Below, in pieces: positions 42,457 to 53,580 of a stretch of DNA of 64,000 nucleotides. Position 1 is the first letter of the stretch. Every line of letters begins with the position of its first letter. The translations under genes were made by a program, and so were the position numbers. The DNA comes from Tachypleus tridentatus (Eukaryota > Arthropoda > Merostomata > Xiphosura > Limulidae): assembly GCF_004210375.1 (NCBI RefSeq), contig NC_134825.1, forward strand, positions 69,803,558-69,867,557. Reading direction: 5' to 3'. The notes below the pieces were generated by a model that was not told the origin of the DNA, did no database searches, and was given only the letters and a program-made list of their open reading frames with translations.

Positions 42457-43490
42457 ACCGTCAAGTGTTGGTTTTCAATCACAATGATTAATTATCGATA
42501 TTTAGAATAAAGTAGCTTTGATAAGAAATATGTTGATTTATTATAAAACCTACTCTTTGCGTGTTATTTTTCGATTTATGAATGTTATGTAATAACTCAT
42601 TGTTTTATTACAAAGTAGAATCTCTACTTTAATTTACACATTTCAATAGAATAATAAAAAATTAGGATAGGAATCAAATTTTGCTTTTCTTCTTTTAACT
42701 GACCAAATAACTTATATGAAGTATGTAAACAGGAAAAAAAACCCATCAATATTTGACTAAACTGCTCTTGCTTTATCTACCTGTTGTTCTGGGTCATTAA
42801 CCTTTAGAATCACCTATGTTTTATCTTGAGAAAGATTGCTGTAGGAGAGCATAGTTGAATATATTATATATATTTGACGGCATTATTGACCAAATGTGAA
42901 TGTAGGAGAGCATAGTTGAATATATTATATATATTTGACGGCATTATTGACCAAATGTGAATTATGTATTGCTAAGGGAATATATATTCTGTCTATTTAT
43001 AATTGTCAAACGATTCATAATGAAGTTGGTTACGCATGGGCTTAGAGAGTAATCATCCTATTAGCTTTTGTATATTGGTTATCTCTCTCGCTATATTTTA
43101 TTTATATATTATTCAGTTGCTAAAACTAGCCCTGTGTTTTGTCTGTGAACACGCCTGGCTGATTTGAACTTGTTCTTCTTACGTTTAATGCAAAATTATT
43201 TGTTTCATCTGTCAGATTATATCCAGTTTCTCGTTTCAGCTCATTCAGTTGGAAAACTCAAACTTACCTTGGCGCAAAAGTTTTGTCAAACATATTGCTC
43301 TTTGCGATTACTTATATTGTAGTTTAAGTTATTAGTGAACTTGAGAATACCACACCTGGATGTAATTTTCAGAGGTAAGCCGCAGTCTCTGAACTATTCT
43401 AGTTTTCTCTCGCTATTTTAAAAACAAAAGTTTTATTTACGACGCTCCACCCCAAAACGTGTGTGTGTGTATGTACGTGGGGTAAACTGA
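42457..43490. other. Intergenic; one 61 bp tandem duplication
   Basis: AT-rich, no gene recognised apart from the perfect 61 bp duplication at 42840-42961 and a short (GT)n at 43458. Confidence 0.4.
42840..42961. repeat. Perfect tandem duplication, 61 bp x 2
   Basis: The unit starts TGTAGGAGAGCATAGTTGAA and ends CCAAATGTGAA. The two copies (42840-42900 and 42901-42961) are identical, which implies a recent event or an assembly artefact. Confidence 0.95.
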
Positions 43491-43491
43491 C

Positions 43492-43735
43492 GGATTAGCC
43501 TGGTGGTATGGCTCTGCAATTCGGAGCTGGCGAATTGAGCCATAAGACATTCTTTACACTTCAAGCTGTAGGTGTGTTGTAAGAGTGTCAGTCAGTCACT
43601 TAGCGTAGATTATAGATGCATGATAGGGTGCTACTTTCTGACTGATTGTTGTCCCTCTGATCAGTAATCTCAAATTAGGGAGAGCGACACATAGCCTTAA
43701 CAACCATAAGTACAAAATACAACTCCTATATAAAT
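43492..43735 (+). mobile_element. Possible fourth SINE family, diverged
   Basis: Has a tRNA-like start ('GGATTAGCCTGGTGGTATGG', 'CTGCAATTCGGAGCTGGCGA') and an end that echoes SINE-A ('CAAATTAGGGAGAGCGACAC', ATAGCCTTAACAACC). The middle ('TGTAAGAGTGTCAGTCAGTC') is not SINE-A. Either a relative with its own head or an old SINE-A with replaced sequence. Confidence 0.4.
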
Positions 43736-43960
43736 TATTAGACTATTATTTTACTATTATGTTAAAACTGAACAAACGTGATGTTTTACGATCAGGGCTT
43801 TTGTCACGTAGCCAATGGTTTTCCAGCTCTTGTACTAACTAACAGCTATTATGAATGAATTACTCGAATATATATATCTTTGCATACTAGCTTGAATATG
43901 ACTTATAATATGATATATTATTGAAACCTCTACTACTTACATACATGCATTCTCTCCCCA

Positions 43961-44075
43961 GTGGCACAGCGGTATAGCTACAGATTTAAAACACCAGAAA
44001 CGGGTTTCGATACCCGTGGGAGGCACAGCACAGGTAGCCCACTCGTAGTTTTGTGCTTAATTACAAACAAACACA
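43961..44075 (+). mobile_element. SINE-C, full length (reference copy)
   Basis: 'CCCAGTGGCACAGCGGTATA' (A-box region), GATTTAAAACACCAGAAACG, B box GGTTTCGATAC, 'CCGTGGGAGGCACAGCACAG', GTAGCCCACTCGTAGTTTTG and 'TGCTTAATTACAAACAAACA'. The family is a short, roughly 110-base tRNA-like head joined to the shared 3' domain and a TTAACTACAAACAAAC-type tail. Confidence 0.9.
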
Positions 44076-44133
44076 CTTATCACTGTGTCATTTCCTCTAA
44101 ATTATACAGCTTTTAATAACGAAAACTTTCATT

Positions 44134-44260
44134 CTCCAGTGGCACAGCAGTACGTCTGTGAACTTTCAGTGCTAAAAACCGAGTTTTGATACCCGGGATG
44201 GGTAGAGCACATATAACCCACAGTATAACTTCGTGCTTACCTTCAAACAAATAAAATAAT
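44134..44260 (+). mobile_element. SINE-C, full length
   Basis: Second copy 60 bases downstream of the first, same orientation: 'TCTCCAGTGGCACAGCAGTA', AAAAACCGAGTTTTGATACC and 'ATATAACCCACAGTATAACT'. It is clearly diverged from its neighbour, so the pair are separate insertions. Confidence 0.87.
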
Positions 44261-44261
44261 A

Positions 44262-44764
44262 TTTTAAAAGTATATTATCAGTAAATAAGTTGAATGTTTA
44301 GCTTCACACACATATATATATCACCATAACCATCTTTTCACTGCAGTTTTGTTCTTTAAAAAAGCAATAATATTTTAAATCAGTTAATAACAATGCTTGT
44401 ACAGATCCTTTGTGGATTTCAGTATTTATTATTATTACAAGCCATTATATATTAATCTGGTGAGTGCGACATATCGGGCTGATTTTCCTTCTAATGTAAG
44501 TACAGAAAAGCGAGGAAACGTTCGCTTTGACTTTTTTAAAGTTTTAAATATCTATACGATTATTTCAAATTAAAGATCCATATGCATACGAATTTTAATA
44601 ATAGCTTCAAGTTATTTTTACCTTAAATTAACATTTAATACATTTCTTATAGACACAAATCTATCATAAGAATCTTTCAACGAAATAACTCAAATTAAGT
44701 TCGTTTTAAAAGAGTAATGCAGTTAAAATGTATAATATAGAACTATTTGTTACATATCGTTAAA
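44262..44764. other. Intergenic, no gene recognised
   Basis: AT-rich; a short (CA)(TA) microsatellite at 44307-44322. Nothing else. Confidence 0.4.
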
Positions 44765-44880
44765 CATAAGGCTATGTGATAGGTTATCTGTGCTCTGCCC
44801 AACTAGAATATGAAAACCCGATTTTTAGACCTATAAGCCCTCGGATTTACCAGCCATCGAGGGGGAGTTAAAATACTGAT
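44765..44880 (-). mobile_element. SINE-C, diverged
   Basis: Antisense: 'GATAGGTTATCTGTGCTCTG', CCCAACTAGAATATGAAAAC, 'CCGATTTTTAGACCTATAAG'. The head end is altered (CCAGCCATCGAGGGGG). Confidence 0.7.
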
Positions 44881-46027
44881 TTTCCAAATTAATCGGATTC
44901 TTGGTATGTAACCAACGACATCTGTTATATAGAACAAAGTATTTTGATCGGTGCATGTATTTCTATATAATCTTTCAAAGCATTATAATTCAGTCTCTTT
45001 CGATAATACAAGTTGTTGTTTCAAATGTTTGTCTGCATCTAGTGATTGCTGTCTTCTATTACTCATGGTTTCTAGCAGTTGTTTCGCAATAAACCTCTAG
45101 GTTATTTAGAGATTATAAATTGAGCTTACCATTACGTATCATCAGGAGAAAAACAACAGTAATATCGTTGATTTTATTACATGTTCATTAAGGTTCAAAC
45201 ACGCGTATCAAAAATTATCTGACGTTCGTATATGTATCTCAAATTATGAGAGGATATTTGATCCTTCAAAGGTTTCATATTCAGGAATTAGTAATTTAGC
45301 TAACAAAGGGATGTTGTAGTGTGCAATTACAAATACGCAAACTGGTTGTTTAAATATACAGTTTGGGATGGTATTCAGTTTAGATGCTGATGCCTTTAGA
45401 CTTATTATTGAAAAACTGTAATGATTTCGCAGTTTTGTCTAATGTCTAAATATCTTATATGACTGACACTAGCTTCTGATGATATCAAGCTACGTACTTA
45501 AGTGCTAAGAATGAAATCAATCATGTAAATGTTGTTGCACTTTTGCTCATTCCTTCATGTAAATACTGAAGTTTGATCCGTAGAAATGTTTTTTTCTGTG
45601 TATTCAGTGATTGGATTTCTTCTAAAAGCTGATTTGGCTCGATCCCCAAAGAAATTACCTCACTAAAATTCGATAACGTAGTCATTAAAGCTAAAACGGG
45701 TATTCTCAGACAAAGGTTTTAACATCTAGATCGGTGTAAAATCTTTTTAGTTTAACTGTACTATCAAGATCTGCAAATTAACCATGCCGTTTTTCTTACA
45801 AGCAAAACACCATGAAATACTGTTATAGAGATTTTACCATTGGCTTTAAAGAGTCAAAATACACACATAAACAAACAAAAACTACAATAAACGTCAGGCT
45901 GGTAACCTTCATATTACGCCAAAAGGCTCTTTAAGTTTAATCTGAACAGTTTGTCAAGATAAAAAAAGCAAGCGTATCATGCTGTATGATGCTCTATAAA
46001 TAGATAATTTAAACTTGTTACTGGCTC
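44881..46027. other. Intergenic, no gene recognised
   Basis: No SINE or tandem repeat; no exon with credible splice sites was recognised. Confidence 0.4.
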
Positions 46028-46137
46028 GAGTATGTATGTCCTCTTATAGCAAAGCCACATCGGGCTATCTGCTGAGCCCACCGAGTGGAATCAAACCCCT
46101 GATTACAGCTTTGTAAAACCACTGTACTAGCGGGGGC
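46028..46137 (-). mobile_element. SINE-B, nearly full length
   Basis: Antisense. 'TCCTCTTATAGCAAAGCCAC' to 'CCACTGTACTAGCGGGGG'. About ten bases are missing in the head (TTTGTAAAACCACTGTAC). ACTGGCTC flanks both sides (46021 and 46140). Confidence 0.88.
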
Positions 46138-46139
46138 CT

Positions 46140-46404
46140 ACTGGCTCAAACTGTGCGGCTGAGAACCGGCTGAACGTTAATGCATAATAAGATTTTTATA
46201 AATACTGAATAGATTAAATTTGTTAAACCTGAGGCTCATGGTTTGTCTCTTTACAACATATTTTTCTGTATAATAAAAATAAGGAACCAGGACTGAAATT
46301 TTGAAAAACATATCTACAGATAAATAAACTTATAAACTTCTGGTGCGCAGATATCTAAAGTTGTACAACGCTACAAACACAAGATCTCAACTTTAACAAA
46401 AAAG
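46140..46404. other. Short intergenic stretch
   Basis: No feature seen. Confidence 0.4.
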
Positions 46405-46672
46405 GTTTGGTTTGATTTGTTTTTAATTTTACGTAAAGCTACACGAGAGCAATGTGCGCTAGCCGTCCCTAATTTGGCAGTGTAAGATTAGAGAGAAGGA
46501 AGCTAGTCATCACCACCCACCGCCAACTCTTGAGCTACTCTTTTACCAATGAATAGTAAGGTTGACCGTCACATTATAATGCCCCCACGGCTGAAAGGGC
46601 GAGCACGTTTGATGTGACTGGGATTCGACCCCGTAACCCTCAAATTACTAGTCGAACGCCATGCCAGGCCAT
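46405..46672 (-). mobile_element. SINE-A, nearly full length
   Basis: Antisense. B box GGTCGAATCCC is shifted by a base loss. The D-arm segment (CACCTGG...) is deleted, so AACGCC joins ATGCCAGGCC directly. Confidence 0.87.
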
Positions 46673-46674
46673 AT

Positions 46675-47460
46675 ATAAAGCATGTGTTTGAAGGTTAAAG
46701 AATTCTTCTGAAACATGTTAGGCTAGCCGAGCTCTTATAATGAAAATACATAAAGCCAAACAGTACCTTATGATAATGAGATATTTTTCTTTTGTTACAT
46801 TTTGCAATGACATGTTCTGATGATCTGTCTTTCGTATCATCCTGATTTACAAATAACAATAGTAAGTATTCTGGTTTAAGTTTAAAATACCTGAGAAATT
46901 TGTACTCTCGCCAATCAGGCAGTAACGTTTTTTCTTTCTTGGCTTAATATCAGAAAATATAGAGTTTGGGAGTGTTTTTAGTTATATTGAAGTTTGTTCC
47001 GGTGTGAGGACTGTGTTTTATCTTCATGTTATTAATAGTAATGGTTGTCTTTGTCTTTCTAGTACATTTTAAAGGATCATGAGTCCTGTCTTTTTATGTT
47101 CAGTGTTTCAAACTGTAAAAAATCTGTCTTCTCTAAGTTAGTTCTAGTGCTGTGGTTAAGAGGTCTGTTTTTCGTTTTGTTTTTACTTTGTACTTTAAGA
47201 GACTGTAGCATCAGTCTTTTCTGGTTCAGTTTTAGGGATCAAGAGAGGACTGGTCTTTTTGTTGTCCATTTGGTAGATTGCAAACCTTGTCTTTGTGACT
47301 TAGTTATAGTGACTGTGGATATGACGCCTCTCATTTCTCACTCAGCGTTAGTAACTCTAAAGCTTATTTTGTGTATTAGGTCTTTAAACATGTGAAGCAA
47401 ATGAAATTCTTTCTCAATTTCGCAGACAGTGAAACCTGTACTTCCTGAGTAACCGTTCTA
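46675..47460. repeat. Old diverged repeats around 46960-47330
   Basis: Phrases such as 'GAGGACTGTGTTTTATCTTC', 'GAGTCCTGTCTTTTTATGTT', 'AAGAGGTCTGTTTTTCGTTT' and 'GAGAGGACTGGTCTTTTTGT' follow each other at roughly 60-base steps. The 99-codon frame at 47096-47395 lies across them and owes its Phe/Leu richness to the repeats, so it is not called a gene. Confidence 0.4.
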
Positions 47461-47464
47461 GGAG

Positions 47465-47712
47465 AACGTTTGTGACAGTATTGCGATGTGTATCGTCATT
47501 TTCTTATAGTTCAAACATGAGTAATCATTACCTGAGGTACTTAATAACGTTTTAAACTGACAGTCTCACATTTTGTTGTGTTACTTGCTTGTAGTTACTA
47601 CATTAATTAATAGCCGCGACTTAAGATCTTAATGATATTTAATGATGTTTAATCTAACAGTCTCCCATTGTGTTGCGTCATATCCTTATAGTAGAAGCAC
47701 GAATAGTCTCTC
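47465..47712. repeat. Three diverged tandem units, about 90-100 bp
   Basis: Each unit carries 'GTTTxxxxTGACAGT-T' then 'TTGTG(T/C)TGCGTCAT', then CTTATAGT or CTTGTAGT and an alternating tail (near 47470, 47548 and 47645). Identity is low, so the array is old. Confidence 0.45.
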
Positions 47713-48684
47713 CATTAAGATGCAAAACCTAAACAACATCCGTAATAACAAGCGATTCCCCAATAAATATGGACGATAATCTTCAGTTATTGGTTTAATT
47801 AGTTTATTGTTTTCGTAACGGTTTCGGTTTACACAAAATCGTATCGTGTATGAACGTTATCAATATACTTGTTATATACGTATGTAATAGAATGGCCAAG
47901 ATATTTATTGTGGTTTCACGAAACTGTTGTATTTACAAAAACCCCAAAACGAGAAAAAACTTAATATATATTTGCTTGATATTTATATCAGTTTTGTATC
48001 GTTATTTCTTCTCCCAGTATTATTGCAAAAACCTTTAGGTCTAAGAACTTTTGAAACTAAAGTTATTTTTCTGTTAAAGTTACAGAAGAGAAAGAGTCTA
48101 GACATCATAAAGTAATTATAGCAGTGAATTCTAATCCTGTAGTAAATGTTTAAGTAGTTAAAGCTACTTTCGCAACAGCTCGGCAGATTATGTTACTCAG
48201 GAAACTCTATTCATTTGAATAAAGTAATAAAATCTCACCTGAAAGAAACACAAAATTATTAAGTTTATCCTAAAGCTACTTATGTTCCATTCATCTTGAT
48301 GTCACGTGACCGTTTCGTCTTATCTTTTGAGGATGTTCAAAACCCAGCGTGACGCGTTGGTTCTGCTGATAAAGGAATAAGCTAGCCTTAAAATGTATTG
48401 TCATTTCTTCCCTCCAGGGGACGTCTTGAGAGATTTATGCGTGTGTTTATTGTCTATCATCTCATTCACTACTATTCAAATACTTTCAAACTAAGGAATA
48501 AAACATGAAAAAAAATCATAGTACTTGAGACATCGTATTTTTGTCTCTATTTATCCATTCATGACGTTTTGTAATTAAAAGAGCTATCAGTTCCTGTGAT
48601 GTTTCACAGAAAATTACTTTGGAGTAATGAGTGAACATTTGAAAATTCTAATTAATACCACCATAAAACTTTCTAGTGTATTTT
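47713..48684. other. Intergenic, no gene recognised
   Basis: No SINE, transposon end or credible exon. Confidence 0.4.
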
Positions 48685-48945
48685 TTGTTTGTTTTAAAAT
48701 TCACACAAAGCTACTCGATGGCTATCTGCGCTCGCCGTCCCTAATTTAGCAGTGACTAGAGGGAAGGTAGCTAGTCATCACCACCCATCGCCAACTCTTG
48801 GGCTACTCTTTTACCAACGAATAGTGGGATTGACCGTCACATTATAACGCCCTCACGACTGAAAAGGCGAGCATGTTTGGTGCGACCGGGATTCGAACCC
48901 GCGACCCTCGGATTAACGCCTTAACACACTTGGCCATGCCGGGCC
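48685..48945 (-). mobile_element. SINE-A, full length with small deletions
   Basis: Antisense. 'ATTTAGCAGTGACTAGAGGG' lacks TAAG, and 'CCTCGGATTAACGCC' lacks the ACGAGTCGC of the anticodon-loop region, so this copy has lost its anticodon-like arm. The B box GGTTCGAATCC is intact. Confidence 0.9.
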
Positions 48946-48949
48946 TTGT

Positions 48950-49375
48950 TAGTTTATGTCACTCAATAGTTTACAATAAAATAAAATAATATCGTGGGTA
49001 AATATAAGTTGTTATATATTTCTTATGGTAAATTTACCTGTAAACAAAATTACAACCTTCTCTTCCATTACTAAACAAGAAATAATTCGGTTTAAGAATT
49101 TAAAATAATGCTTTCGTGGACTTCCATCTAAATCATGACCGTTAATGTTTAGGGAGGAATAATGGTCGTAGTTGTAATGGAAATAAATTGTTTTCTGCTT
49201 TTGTTCTGGTTAAATTTTTAGGTGGAAATGAATAATGATGTATTATGCTGTGCTCTGCAAATCACCCTTTTTGTACTAATGAACGCAAACTTCTGTTTGA
49301 AAATTTATTTTCTTAATAGCGGAACAATTTAGTTTCTAAATAGATGAAAACATTGGATCATAAATCTCATGTAAT
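48950..49375. other. Intergenic, no gene recognised
   Basis: AT-rich, nothing recognised. Confidence 0.4.
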
Positions 49376-49388
49376 TTTCATACTTGTG

Positions 49389-49504
49389 TGTGTGTTTTCT
49401 TATAGCAAAGGCACATCGGGCTATCCGCTGAACACACCGAGTGGAATCGAACATCTGATTTTAGCATTGTAAATTCGTAGATTTACAGCTGTACTAGCGC
49501 AGGG
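49389..49504 (-). mobile_element. SINE-B with a perfect 13-base target-site duplication
   Basis: Antisense; TTTCATACTTGTG at 49376-49388 and 49505-49517. Tail GTGTGTTTTCTTATAGC; head end 'GCTGTACTAGCGCAGG'. Confidence 0.92.
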
Positions 49505-49615
49505 TTTCATACTTGTGAAAAGGGGATAAGCTACCAAAGATATAAATAAATTTCCTGATTTTATTACAGACAATAAAACAACTCTCATTTAAAACAAGAA
49601 CGTTGAAATAGCATA

Positions 49616-49935
49616 GAGGATGTTAATATATTAAAAGAGGGTGTTAATAGGTAAATAAATGGTGTTAATAAATTAATAAAGGATGTTAATAAATGAATAG
49701 ATGGTGTTAATAGATTAATAGAGGACGTTAATAGATTAATACAGGGCGTTAATACATTAATAGATGGTGTTAATAGATTAATAGATGGTGTTAATAAATT
49801 AATAGAGGGTGTTAATAAATTAATAGAGGGTGTTAATAAATTAATAGATGGTGTTAATAGATTAATATATGGTGTTAATAGATTAATAGAGGGTGTTAAT
49901 AGATTAATAGAGGACGTTAATAGATTAATCGAATG
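49616..49935. repeat. Minisatellite, 21 bp x about 15
   Basis: The unit is GTGTTAATAGATTAATAGAG plus G. Variants swap AGAGG/AGATG, TAGATT/TAAATT and GTG/GAC. Fifteen GTTAAT units are counted. The period is a multiple of three, so long open frames are unreliable here. Confidence 0.95.
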
Positions 49936-49939
49936 ATAT

Positions 49940-52021
49940 AATAACTCATTCTTGTTCTTTTTTACTACCCCACTGGATTATGTAGTCAACACAAATAGCA
50001 TATTTTTAAAATATAACATAATTAATGTTATGGTCATCAACTGGGGATTATATTAAGATTTTTTTCATAAATTAGGGACAAGATTCAGCTGTACTCACAC
50101 AACTGGTATTACGCGAATTTACGTGAGTAAACCAGAATTAAAATCAGTTATCCATACAAACTGTGATCAGATTGAGTTGTGTTCATAAGTTATGGCTTAA
50201 ATTTTAGTATATGAAAAACCCAGAGGTCAAATTCAAATATATTTATAATCAGGTATACAAATAAGCGTGAGGTTATATTTTCTGGTGAGGTAGCTTATTT
50301 CTTACATCTATCTCATTCGACTCATGCAGTATCTCAATAGTTTAAAGTTTTTGTTTTTGTTAATCTGTAGGCAAATAATGGCATCTTTTAAAATAAACCT
50401 TTCATTGTTATTATTACAAAGATTTTGATAAGTGTCAATAACTTTCAAGTGTTTTGTTTGTGAATCATATGACATTCTATCCTATTGTTCAAATGAATAA
50501 ATAAAACATAAGGAACAATAAGGAGTGACTTTTATTGTACTTCTGCTATCTTCTCAGCTGTAGAAAAACAGAAATGTATTCTGTTCGTTCACTTTACGTC
50601 ACTCGTGATGTTTCTTTAATTCTCTACAAACACATTTTTACTAAATAGCCTATGGAACAAAATCGTTATTGAGCGAAGAATAATGATTCTCTTCAGAGCA
50701 CATGGCATTTTAGCCTGTGTATTTGCTACTTGAAGAGTGATTTTTAGAAGGACACGATATATGATTAAAGTCTTATCCATGTATGTTACTTTTCACTAAG
50801 TTCTTTTGCAGAAAGATGTTATATCATTTACAGGATGTTGTAATGTCATTTATAAGATGATATGATATCATTTACAAAATGATGTAATAGTTTCTATAGA
50901 CTGAGATAGTGTCTTATACAGAATAATAAAATATGATCCTAAAAATGATGTAAAAGCATTCTATCAATGATTATGGTTTTTTTATCGAGTGACTTACTAA
51001 TCATCAAGAATGTTGTCATATTATCTAAAGAACAGTGAATGATTTTAGTGAAGAATATTAATATACATAACATGTAATATAATCTAATACAATTATACAA
51101 AATACGTTGGAGAAGAAAGGTGTCGCACATAACATTAATTTTTTTTACATTGTAATTATTTTATTGGTGGATCTACAAAATTAGGCATCCACCAAAGTGC
51201 TATAACTTTTACTTTTTCCTGATCCTGGGCAGAAAGTGTATGTCCCAATTGCTTATGCCTAAAGTAAATGGAAAAGACCTATTTTTCTCTTCAGACTTTG
51301 CTTTTGTAACCTGGGAGCGTATAACGAAAACATGAAGGGAGACTATATTTGGGGGCTGATACGCGAAAGTGATTTACATTACAGTCTCAAATCTTGAAAA
51401 ACTACTCACTTCTAAACATTTTTGTAAACAGGTCACAAAAGCAAAGTTTGAATGGAATAATGGCCAATTTCTGTACTTTTACAACATAAGCAATTACGAA
51501 ATAACACATACTATCCAGGAACAAAATTTGTGTTACATAGTGTAATAAACGTCGTCCAAGGATCAACACGAATGAGAATGTATTCAACACTTATTTTGTC
51601 CTTTACGTGGAATTAATGAGATATTTGGTTCAGTGAGTGAGGTCTTGAGTCTATTCATCCATACTGTATACTTTAAGTACAATGGTTATAGGGGACTGTA
51701 GGATAAGACGGCGTCCTTAACTTTGAATCCAGTTTCACCAACTAAGCTAAAGCCACACAAAAGCAAAAGGTTTCAAAATGCATAGTTTTAATACAAAAAT
51801 AAATTTTAGTTAAAATAAAGATTGTACGTAAGTTTCTAATATTTATATATATACTAAAAATATGCGCTTCTTGTAGTTGGAACCACTTTATCTATAAAGA
51901 TGGATAAAATGGACCTACAAGATAGGTAACATTGTCTCCATCTAACTAATAACAGCCACAATATAAAATAAATGGACTGTAATCACTTACATTTCCATGT
52001 ACATTTTCCTGGTAACGATAG
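49940..52021. other. Intergenic; a short ATTTACA-type repeat
   Basis: At 50815-50900 'ATGTTATATCATTTACAGG', 'TTGTAATGTCATTTATAAG', 'ATATGATATCATTTACAAA' form three units of about 26 bases. The rest is AT-rich without recognised features. Confidence 0.45.
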
Positions 52022-52142
52022 GGAAGTCGTGTGCTATGAGCAAGTTGCGCATTTTCTAGAACAAAGGCGCAACAGAACATCAGTATTACTGTTAGACGAT
52101 AACGTATATTGCATGCCGAAGCCTGTGGCAGAAATATACGTG
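52022..52142 (+). CDS. Possible internal exon, strand ambiguous
   Basis: On the plus strand, 'AACGATAG' could be an acceptor and ACGTG|GTAAGTGGG is a strong donor. The frame between encodes 40 residues: EVVCYEQVAHFLEQRRNRTS, VLLLDDNVYCMPKPVAEIYV. LLLDDNxY faintly recalls phosphoseryl-tRNA kinase (PSTK), but the SMR that follows it in that family, as I remember it, is absent, so I do not name it. The minus strand offers an equally tidy exon, 52122 down to 51991: acceptor TTTCTGCCACAG, donor GGAAAT|GTAAGTG, 44 codons with a hydrophobic core RLTVILMFCCAFVLENAQLA resembling a signal peptide. Base composition is more balanced than in the flanks, which favours real coding on one strand. Confidence 0.3.
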
Positions 52143-52469
52143 GTAAGTGGGAGATAAGAATACCACACAGTGGATAGACGTTTAACCAAAGTCCGTTCAT
52201 CGCAAAGCAGTGCGAGTTAGTGTGTTTTTTCTTTTACGGCATATTCAGCTGTCTGTAATTCTTTATCGTTTGAAATCAACAAAATGTTTTTTGAAATATC
52301 CAATTTGAACTATAAAAAATGTGAGTGTTTTCCTTCGATCAAAATTGTTTAAAAAAGGAAGTCTCACCTTTCTACCAGTATGTTTTAGCCACATGAACAA
52401 TAGTTACATATCTACTGATTTTCAGAGGTGACAGTTTTACCATCTTACGTTGCTTTTCCTTTCTTATTA
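52143..52469. other. Intergenic or intronic, nothing recognised
   Basis: AT-rich; no repeat or exon seen. Confidence 0.4.
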
Positions 52470-52530
52470 GGTCGGCATGGCCAGGTTGCCCTCGAGTAGC
52501 TTTGCGCGAAATTCTAAACGAAAACATTCT
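52470..52530 (+). mobile_element. SINE-A with head fused to tail
   Basis: 'TAGGTCGGCATGGCCAGGTT' runs straight into 'GCCCTCGAGTAGCTTTGCGC' and GAAATTC. About 200 bases, including the B box and all of the body, are missing, while both ends are well preserved. Confidence 0.85.
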
Positions 52531-52534
52531 CTAT

Positions 52535-53580
52535 AACCGACCCAGAACAGAAAGGCCTCACAGTCTCAATAATTGGCTCCGAAAAGACGTAAAATTTATT
52601 TTATTGATATACATTTTCATAATATAGGTATCTCTGTCTTTTGGAATTTCTGGGAAATCAAAATTCTAATGTTGGCTGAACTGAACGTTACACTCCAGGT
52701 AAGTGAATAAACTCTCCTCTTCGAAAATTCTGCAGCTATCTCCTTGTATATGGACCATCTATTCTGCTGCGAAGCCATTATGTTTATTTGCAATACTATT
52801 TTGGTATTCGATATGTAAAGGTATCTATTTATTTAAGAAATATATTTTGCGATAAATGTAAAACCTCCTGGTCTGCAGATTTTATTTAAACCAATTATAT
52901 AAGATATTTGAATATGAAAGTACAATAATGATAATAGTAAGATGCAGACTTAACAGATAAGGTAAAAACTCTCAATCAGTGCTAGTGTAACGTAGATTAT
53001 ACAATCTCCTTTCTTTAAAGATTTATTGATTATGATTGAACTTTGAATATTTAAAATGAATTTCGCTTAAATAAGACTTGAAAGCAAATTTTTGAAACTT
53101 ACAAATTCATGCTAAAATATTTTATAAACCTACCAGGACCCAAACAAATAGACTTTTAGAAAGAACGGGGTGATAAATGTTTTGTTGTGTTCGGTACTAC
53201 AACGACAACTAACGTAGACAATAGCAACGTTTTGAAACGTACCCAAGAAAGTTACTTTCAAAAGTTTCTACATTTGATTATAACAAAATATGATCGAATT
53301 TGTACCGGTCTCTAACTTCATATCGGTAATGTGTTGGGTTTCTTCAATAACAACCACGGCATCAGAATGAACCTGGCTATCTCATAGAACACCGGCGTTT
53401 TATGCTCTCCTAAAGAATTCTTGAATTTAAGACAGACTTGTTGTATTCTAAGCTCTCATATCGACAGGCTTCCTCTAAAATTACCCATTACTTTTGTATT
53501 CTGATACAAGTTATCGTACCAGAAATACAAGAATGGAACCACTATTTGTTTTTTACTTTATGTGGAGGAAAAGCTCGGTT
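52535..53580. other. Region upstream of the 53747 exon
   Basis: AT-rich, no SINE. I see no second exon. It may hold distal regulatory sequence, but nothing specific can be supported. Confidence 0.35.

Noticed and set aside
47096-47395. 99-codon hydrophobic frame that might be a membrane protein
   Set aside because: Its Phe/Leu content follows T-rich diverged tandem repeats; no conserved motif.
49616-49935. Coding repeat protein
   Set aside because: Units contain TTAATAG/TTAATAA stops in several frames; it is a minisatellite.
52022-52142. Firm assignment as phosphoseryl-tRNA kinase
   Set aside because: Only LLLDDNxY matches from memory; the following conserved residues do not, and the opposite strand gives an equally good exon.
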